Below are positions 46,133 to 64,000 of a stretch of DNA of 64,000 nucleotides, one piece after another (the stretch's first letter is position 1; each line of letters begins with the position of its first letter). A model generated the notes under the pieces. The model was not told the DNA's origin. It was given only the letters and a program-made list of their open reading frames with translations, and ran no database searches. Origin of the DNA: Heloderma charlesbogerti (Eukaryota; Chordata; Lepidosauria; Squamata; Helodermatidae); assembly GCA_026122225.1 (NCBI GenBank), contig JANEZZ010001623.1, positions 827,501 to 891,500 on the forward strand. Direction: 5' to 3'. The translations under genes and the position numbers were made by a program.

Positions 46133-47100
46133 ATGTTAGTTGCACTCTCCTTGACCAGGTGCCAAATCCTACGCTTTACCACCTAGTTGAGAAATTCCAG
46201 ACACAAAACTGTAGGAGTACTTGTTGTAGAGGTACTGTAAAACATAAGAGTAGGTTCTGTGTATGGTGTAGATATCAATTTCCTCACATTTATGAAAAGA
46301 CTGAAATCACAGTGATGTCTTCTCTGCCATTTACCACTGTCTGAAATTTAAATTACCAAACAAGTGTATAATTTACCTTGTAGTGATGCAGAGAAGTATC
46401 TTAATGTTTACAGTCCTGTACCTCTGTTGATGTGGCAGGCTAACATTTGTGACTGGTAACTGCAGCGCTTTAGCATGTTATCTTACTGTTTACATCACTA
46501 AGCGTGAAAAATCTTCTCTGCACAATATGGGGATGGACATTAGTGCTGATCAAACATTGTCTTCCCGTCTTTGGAGTTTGGGTTTTGAAATTCTCAGCCA
46601 TCATGAGTGTTGAGCACATGAAGTTAATGATAGGCTGTCAGGGACAGAAAAAACCCAAACAGACCTTTGAAAAAGGAGTGAATTGGAGGCCTTGATTGCA
46701 ACAGATCCAAGAGGTATTGACTTTTGAAGGCGAATATTATTGATCTTTACTATCCTAAATGTTCCAAGCATCTAAAGAGTAGTTTTCTGTTTGAGGCTGC
46801 TCAGTGGTTTTGCTACCATACTGGAGTAGAGGATCAATCTATGGATTTCGGCTACTTTTTTGTGGAAGACTTAGAGATGTGAAGGCTTGGGGGGAACTGG
46901 GAAAATCTTTTTTGTTTTCTGAAAAATTGAACAATTTCGGATTATGAAATATTTTATTTTAGAGCAATGAATAAAATGTTTATGACAAGGTGGTCATATA
47001 TTGCTACCCAGCCTTTACTGCGCTAAAATGGCTTTTATAAGATGTGAATATTCTGGACATTTTGAAGCCGTGGGGAGGAGGGAATTAATCCTCTCTGCAA
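46133..47100 (+). pseudogene. Helitron Rep domain, second part (two-tyrosine motif)
   Basis: A frame 46159-46344 reads NPTLYHLVEKFQTQNCRSTC followed by CRYQFPHI, the 'VKKFQTHKC...CRFGFP' segment of Helitron Rep. Then NVYSPVPLLMWQANICDW and, after a frame change, CYLTVYITKREKSSLHNM. YLTVY (46479-46493) with the nearby ITK fits the Rep YxxxY..TK active-site motif. Next come DISADQTLSSRLWSLGFEIL and ANIIDLYYPKCSKHLKSSFL. The order is correct for a Helitron, and the frames are broken several times. Confidence 0.8.
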
Positions 47101-47109
47101 GATTTCTAG

Positions 47110-47710
47110 TGTCAGGGATGAGTCCAAGCCCCCTGAGATGTCTGGCAGCTCCAATTCCAAATCAGAGTTGAAACAGCCAGATCAGAACCTGGGTGGGGGG
47201 ACCTTCCCTAGAACCCCAAGACGCTGAGAGAGATTCCTCCAAAGGCCTTGACAAACAGCTGGCCCAGGTTGAGTTGCCGCCCCCTCCCTCCACTGTGAGA
47301 ACTCAAGTTTCCAAGGAGGAGGAGGAAGAGGGGGCATCACTTGAGAGATATGAGGCAAATCACAAAGCAGAGCAGGAAAAGTTAGGGACAGGACTCAGAT
47401 GCTCCACCAGGATAGCTACTCTTAGAAGCCAACGTTGGAGGGAGCCACCCTAAGGGATGGGCATCACTGGGAAGCAAGCTTGGCCGTGAGGTTCATGGGG
47501 AAAACTATCAGCAACTTCACTACCCTCTGGTTGGTCTTCTCTGTTAAGAGATCACAGATCAGTTGTTTAGGACCTGGGGCAGTCTTGAGAGCTTCTTTGA
47601 ATCTGCATTTGTAGAAAGACTAGTCTCTAGCAAAATAAAGTCAGATTAGCCTGAAGCGTTGTCTCTTTGTGGTGTTGATTGCAACGGGGAAAGACAATCC
47701 AATCCTGACA
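47110..47710. mobile_element. Probable solo LTR, about 600 bp
   Basis: Begins TGTCAGGGATGAG and ends CAATCCTGACA, giving inverted TG..CA-type ends TGTCAGG/CCTGACA. CTAG lies just outside on both sides (one base removed on the right). An AATAAA-containing stretch near 47630 sits about 80 bp before the end, as in an LTR. It falls between Rep and helicase sequence. No internal retroviral coding region is present. A DNA element with similar ends is the alternative. Confidence 0.45.
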
Positions 47711-48490
47711 CCTAGTATAGTTTTCTTTTCCATTCCTTATTAATATTATTAATCTTGTATCTTTTACTGATAGAAATTTAGAGATGCTCAAAGTCATGAT
47801 CAGTGAAGAAAATGTGCATTTTTGGCAGTTTGGGTTTTGTTCTATAGAGTCCTATGTTTCTGGGCTTGTTCGAGTTAGATGCTGTAGCAGTCAATGAATG
47901 TAGTTCTAAAACATGTGAGAGAAACTCTCTGTCATCTTGTTACTGCCACCACACACAACAACGTGTGGATTATCACACCTATGTTTCTTTTTTTTAAAAA
48001 TGAGACTTGGGTCTATGGAACTCACTGCCACAATCTTTAAAAAAAGTTCCAATTAGACTTCACTATTAGGGAATGCTGCCTCTGCTATAACACCTTTAAT
48101 CATTGCTACCAAAATAAACCCTCTATACTCAAAAGAAACCTAGTAGCTTGCTTCCTATGGTATAGGCATGGGATTGATACCACCAGTAGAGACAACCTTT
48201 CAAAATGAACTAAAATAAAGATGTTTATTAAGGGGAATTATTTACAAAAAGAAGTAAAATGTCACTTCAAATAATTTGATATTGCTTAAAGGTTCTTAAA
48301 TACGTTTGGTTCCCTAATAGATAAGAGCGTTTTCCCCAGCTAAATAAGCTCTCAATAGCTTTTCCTTCAGGCCAGATCTCCTTAAACTCCATCCCAACCA
48401 ATTCCTCACAAACAGGAACAGATACTGTATACCACTCTTCCTCATCCTCCAGCTCTTCCTGCTTCTAGGGATTACTTGATGAAATTCCTA
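47711..48490. other. Unassigned insert or Helitron spacer
   Basis: No coding resemblance. It might be Helitron sequence too decayed to read, or another insertion without visible ends. Confidence 0.4.
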
Positions 48491-48494
48491 AATA

Positions 48495-48648
48495 TATTAT
48501 GTATAACTTGGTTAGCTCATAAAATTATGTTTGGTATATTAAATTTAAAAGTTTAATTTGTTCAGACAATAATTACAAATTTACTGCCTTCACTTCTAAA
48601 TGTTTTAAACGTTAATGATAGTATGAGCAAACCAAGTTATACATAATA
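48495..48648. mobile_element. Stem-loop with 27-bp inverted ends
   Basis: 48495-48521 and 48622-48648 are inverted repeats, 26 of 27 identical (TATTATGTATAACTTGGT..CTCATA). They are separated by 100 bp of AT-rich sequence. It may be a short MITE; no duplication was fixed. Confidence 0.6.
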
Positions 48649-48649
48649 C

Positions 48650-50560
48650 ATTTTATGGTCTTATGGCTTCAAAATTTCCAGAAATTTTACATCTCTAGGA
48701 GGGCTTTATCAGGTTGTTTAGTGAGACGGACAAAGCCTTTGTTGATCCCACCACTGTCTTTGAGAAATATAGAGAGACAGGAAATTACTTTTCTGTTCGT
48801 TGCTTTTCTAGCTTTGTTGCCTTGGAGAGATGAGAGATTTGTTAGATGGATTTGAAACTTATGAGACAAATTTTCAAGCAGTTATTGACAGGATAGGAAT
48901 GTCTTGCTTTCCACTCGTATAGAGATCTGTTAGAGCAAGAACCTGCTACATTGAGCTGAATAAAAATTGAAATGGCTTGTGATGCACAAATAAGTCTTTC
49001 GTTAAAACAATTCATGTCTGCAGAACCAACTGTCACACTGCCAAAAATGGGAGATATTTCCAGTATCTTGGATATTCCAATTCAGAAAAAGCCTAACCTT
49101 GAGGATCTTGTAAATGCATTGAATATTCAGGAAAGGAATGTATATGATACAGTTACCTCAAACACTCAGTAGTTTTCTCCATGATACAAATAACAATTCA
49201 TGTGAAGACAATGCACAATTGTTGTTCGTTAGTAGCTCTTCTGGTACAGGTAGGAATTTCTTAAATCAGTGCTGTAAGCACATGTGTGCTAGAAATCACT
49301 GGCCTGGCATGATTTATTGTGTTACTGCTCCTACAGCATTAGAGGCCTATAATGCAGGAGGAGTTACACTTCACCAGTTACTGCTTTTGCCTGTAGAGCA
49401 GGGGTGAGCAACTTGTGGCCTTCCACATATTTTGGCCTATAACTCCCATGATCCCTCACCACTGGCTATGCTGGCTAGGGCTAATGAGGGTTGTAGGCCA
49501 AAACATCTGGGCCACAAGTTGCCCACCCCTGCTGTAGAAGAGCATGGAGAAAAATTAGAGTATCACCAGCTCAGCAGTGACACTGCTGCAATATCATTCA
49601 TTGTTCTTAAACCGTTCGTTCTCATAATTATTGATGAAATTAACACAATATCGAATCTGTTGCTAGCCCTTACTCGTTTGAGATTTCAATAAGTTTTGAA
49701 GACTAATGAGGACATATTGTTTAGAAACAAGCTCATCTTAGTTTTTGGAGATCTGTTGCAGCTTACACCTGCAAAGGATCATTTTGAAAGTTTAACAGAC
49801 AGGGAGATCCAACATGCTATTGGGAGCATGGGGCATGTCAACCTCTGACGTTTCTTCAGTTATGCTGAATTGGACACAGGTTCCAGAGTGATGATGAGAG
49901 GTATGCTGCTCTCCTGGGCAATCTTCAGGTTGGATCCCTGATAGATGTTGACAAAAGTCTTTTACAGGAGTGTTATGCAGTGAGGGTGTTGTGCTTACTA
50001 GTGCTATTAGTTTGTTGAGATCCCTTATGAAGGAGGACCCCTTTCTTGTTTGTCTCATACCAACTCTGAAGGTTTGTGAAAAGTTTAATGAGATGATGCT
50101 TTCATCTGAAAGTGAGCCTACCAGTGAGGTATTTACACTGATAGCGCAAATACATCAGCAGGCATGTATTCAAAGGTAAACAGGAGACTGGGTAAACTGG
50201 AGAAAGATATTTATAGGACTGCAGGATTAGAAAGCTATCTAAAACTGTAATACTTCAGTGGAATCTTCGGTTGAGACATAATCTGGTGAATGGAGCTATA
50301 GGCGAAGTGGTGAATTTTACTTGCGAAGTGTTTATCAAGACACACCTTCCACCATTACTAAAATCCAAGAAAAAAGAAGACACATTCTTCTCATCAAGAC
50401 ATGGAAGGTTTGCAACCTAAGAAGCAACAGAAAACATCAGAATTTCCTGTGGAACTATCTTCAGATGCTCCACATGGTTTTGACAATGAAATGATTCAGA
50501 CTAGGGGGAACATGAGTAACACTCTTTCAAAACTGATCTCAATAAAAAGATAGAAATAGC
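48650..50560 (+). pseudogene. Helitron Pif1-type helicase relic
   Basis: Readings in order: DKAFVDPTTVFEKYRE (48730), LEDLVNALNIQERNVYDTV (49100) and then the degraded Walker A region LLFVSSSSGTGRNFLNQC (canonical GSGGTGKSF). These are followed by VTAPTALEAYNAGGVTLHQL and LLLPVE (49138-49398). After a MITE come YHQLSSDTAAIS and FVLIIIDEINTISNLLL, the DE box (49557-49690), then VFGDLLQLTPAKD and SYAELDTRFQS..RYAALLGNL near 49740-49930. The last readable parts are DPFLVCLIPTLKVCEKFNEM (50030-50100) and HNLVNGAIGEVVNF (50275). This is the superfamily 1 helicase of Helitrons. The Walker A lysine is replaced (GTGRN) and the frames are broken, so it is inactive. Confidence 0.88.
49399..49531. mobile_element. 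hAT-type foldback MITE inside helicase relic
   Basis: CAGGGGTGAGCAACTTGTGG and CCACAAGTTGCCCACCCCTG form inverted ends. The element is 133 bp, flanked by CTGTAGAG (49391-49398) and CTGTAGAA (49532-49539), an 8-bp duplication with one change. CAGGGGTG ends and 8-bp duplications are typical of hAT. Confidence 0.82.
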
Positions 50561-61673
<11,113 letters not shown>

Positions 61674-62224
61674 GCTGTTCAACTCCCTAGCCTCAGTATC
61701 CTCCACTTGACAACTGTTTAAACACATTTCAGAATGACTGCTAAAGTTCATTGTAACTGGTACTGCCTTTTGAGCGCGAGGTCATTGGCTAGTGGCTGTG
61801 AGGTCACCAATTCCAGTTCATATTTCAAAGTATGCTGTTGGCAAATCTCACTTGAGAGTATCTGCTGTGATGAGCACAGTAACTTAATGTGAAAACTGAT
61901 ATGCTGGTGGCTCCCAGTTCACTGAAGAAAAGCAAAGGTTTATTTTATCGGCATTTTTGACATTTATTTCACTCTGTATATGTTCAGCTGTATGTCTTTT
62001 TAAACATTACCCTTTTCCACATGGTAGTTATAGGGCCAACATATGAGCTACCAGTTCAATGTGTATAGTAGACTCTGGGAAAATTGTTTTTTCATGTATC
62101 ATTCTGAATAGTTGAAATGTATATTTGTACAGTCTTTTAGACCTATTCAAGTGATGCTTATGCTATTGGTCTTGTGTACCCATCATAGATTTGGTTCTTT
62201 TTTTTTAGTGTTGCCCTGCTGTGT

Positions 62225-62230
62225 AATAAA
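62225..62230 (+). promoter_or_regulatory. Proximal polyadenylation signal
   Basis: AATAAA about 550 bp after the stop. It could give a short 3' UTR form. Confidence 0.5.
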
Positions 62231-62701
62231 TGCTGTATCTAGTTTACCTAGCAAAAAGCTTGAAACTGCTATAGTATGACTTTTGACAGACTTAGTTTTT
62301 GCACATAACCTTGTACAATCTCAAAACAGAGGCCAGCAACATAAAATATATCTGGACTCTATTGTATTATAGAATTTTCTTGTTCTTGAATATCCTTGAC
62401 ATTACAACTGATGACTATGTATTTCAGAGTCATTTTCTGAAATCTTTTAAGCTAAAAAAAAATCACATGCAAGAAATGTTTGCAGCTACTAATTTTGACA
62501 CCTTTTAGATCTGTATAAAAGTGTACTGTGTTAAAGCAGCATACAGAAATGAGTGCTGCATTTTTTTGGATATTTAGTTTTATCTTTAGTTAACACCAGC
62601 ATGGTGTTGTATTCATTTATACCATCTAATATATGACACATTGTTGTAGTATGGATAATTTTGTGATCTTTATTTCCCCTTTGTATTCATTTAAGCATCT
62701 A

Positions 62702-62707
62702 AATAAA
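62702..62707 (+). promoter_or_regulatory. Distal polyadenylation signal
   Basis: AATAAA in CATCTAAATAAATTGCTG about 1.03 kb after the stop, the likelier main site from position and the downstream GT-rich element. Confidence 0.65.
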
Positions 62708-62725
62708 TTGCTGTATTGTGCTTAA

Positions 62726-64000
62726 TGTAAACATTTGCTTTATTACAAAGTTTGCATCCCTGGGTCTCAAAATGTGCTTCATTATGTTGGCTTGTGTTGG
62801 GGGAAAAATTGGATGCTCAAATTGATGCCATGAGCAAATCAAAGATTAATACTGAAGCAGTTTCATACCAGCAACAATAAGCTGCCTATATAGAAACTGG
62901 AACTATGTGGGACCTACTCAACCAAGCAAACACACAAATGCAAATGTGAAAGGCTAGATGTGCATATTTGCAACACAGCCCATCCCAAATTAAACATTTT
63001 AAGTCCTGTTATTTTCAGTGGAGAAGTAAACATGTGCTAAACTCTCCCACTGAAATCAATTGGAGTTAGAATTAGTGGATCATGCTCTTATCTGCATTTG
63101 CCACTTTCTATAACTTGACTACCCTTAAGATTTGCTATTCCCAGCAAATTAATCCATGCATTGAGTTATTCCTCACACGCATGCGGTATTTTACAGAACC
63201 AGTGGAGTAATATTTGAAGGTAGAGAGATAGAGTAGATCAGCAGCATGAAAGCAAGGCAGCTGTGCACTTCATAACTTTGGAAAGCGTTGGGGTGCCTTG
63301 CATTTCTAATACAGTTCATGCATTTGGCAGGAAAATAATATGCCATGGAGCATCTTGCATTTCTTACTGGGTGTCAAGGAGTACTGCTGTGTATTTTTCT
63401 GCCATGAACAGGTTTCCCCTATAGCACAGTTAAGTGTAGGAAAAAAACATAATCCTATAGCTCTTTTCAACTTCGTAAGGAGACCATTCTGTTCCAGTGA
63501 CACAGATTACCCATTTGGCCACTTATTGAAAAATGTAAATAATTTCTCGCTTTTTCAAAGAGTTTATTTGTGTGAAGAGATGCTTTAAATGTCTAATTCT
63601 ACTTCATTGTATTGCAATGTGCTGAGTCAAGGATGCATCATGTATTCTAGCAGTGAGTGATGACAAGAAAAAAATGGGCAAATGCATCCTGGGGCAATGG
63701 ATATAGTATTTCTGTTAATCTCCAGGCAAATTTTTTTTTAAAAGCTGAAATTCTTACTGATCTATATTAGCTGCTACTTTTACAAGGGAGGTGTCTTTGC
63801 ATTTGAAAAAAGAAGACAAATTTTCAGGTGCATGGAGATATTAGACAAGGTAGACAAACTACAGTTTAGAAACTACTTGCTGTTCCTCACAGTTCATAAA
63901 TCAGGTATTTGGAAGAGACCAAAATCCCACCAAAGCCATTTCACATAATCTGGACCATAGCTCACCATGAACAGAATATTATTTATTTGGCTTGCACAAG
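62726..64000. other. Downstream intergenic sequence, nothing assigned
   Basis: No coding region or clear repeat. Short frames around 63306-63588 on both strands are overlapping and without resemblance. Confidence 0.55.

Larger units (their letters stand above)
61674..62725 (+). other. ADNP: ADNP 3' untranslated region
   Basis: T-rich sequence following the stop, containing several ATTTA and TTTT motifs. The end is placed about 20 bp after the AATAAA at 62702, with GT-rich sequence following at 62786-62800. The exact cleavage site is inferred. Confidence 0.75.

Overview
This window reads as vertebrate nuclear DNA, most likely from a squamate reptile (a lizard or snake). Two things support that. 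The only cellular gene recognised is ADNP, a vertebrate zinc-finger/homeobox gene. The surrounding repeats are RTE-BovB, CR1, L2-like, L1, DIRS and Helitron elements, hAT and Harbinger MITEs, and tRNA- and 5S-derived SINE pieces, a mixture typical of squamates. Species cannot be named from the sequence alone. There is no sign of bacterial operons, CRISPR arrays or intact viruses.

Layout. 1-31.3 kb is repeat-rich non-coding DNA: three BovB LINE copies (two minus, one plus) plus short BovB tails, CR1 and L2-like fragments, a nearly complete L2-like LINE at 23.7-27.3 kb, and several foldback DNA transposons. Inside the L2-like LINE sits a 767-bp non-autonomous hAT element (25879-26645) whose core is four tandem, individually palindromic units of about 100 bp. 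31.3-50.6 kb looks like one very old Helitron on the plus strand that has been opened by later insertions: two convergent DIRS halves, CR1, L1, palindromic MITEs, a Harbinger element, a probable solo LTR and a hAT MITE. The Rep (HxH and two-tyrosine) and Pif1-helicase parts are still recognisable, but their frames are broken. 50.6-53.7 kb has no feature I can assign.

53.7-62.7 kb carries ADNP on the plus strand: three coding exons (53693-53800, 55950-56042, 58530-61673) with good splice sites. They encode 1114 residues with all nine C2H2 zinc fingers, the homeodomain and an acidic Ser/Glu-rich tail, followed by a 3' UTR of about 1 kb with two polyadenylation signals. Upstream non-coding exons and the promoter were not identified, so the 53.7 kb before the first coding exon may be 5' intron, intergenic DNA or both. 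62.7-64 kb has no recognised gene.

The points most worth checking are: the palindrome array in the hAT element; the loss of the human NAP octapeptide (NAPVSIPQ) in this ADNP and a changed HP1-box; a perfect 64-bp inverted duplication inside a BovB copy; and a splice-compatible Helitron fragment (31291-31375) that would join in frame to the ADNP start exon.
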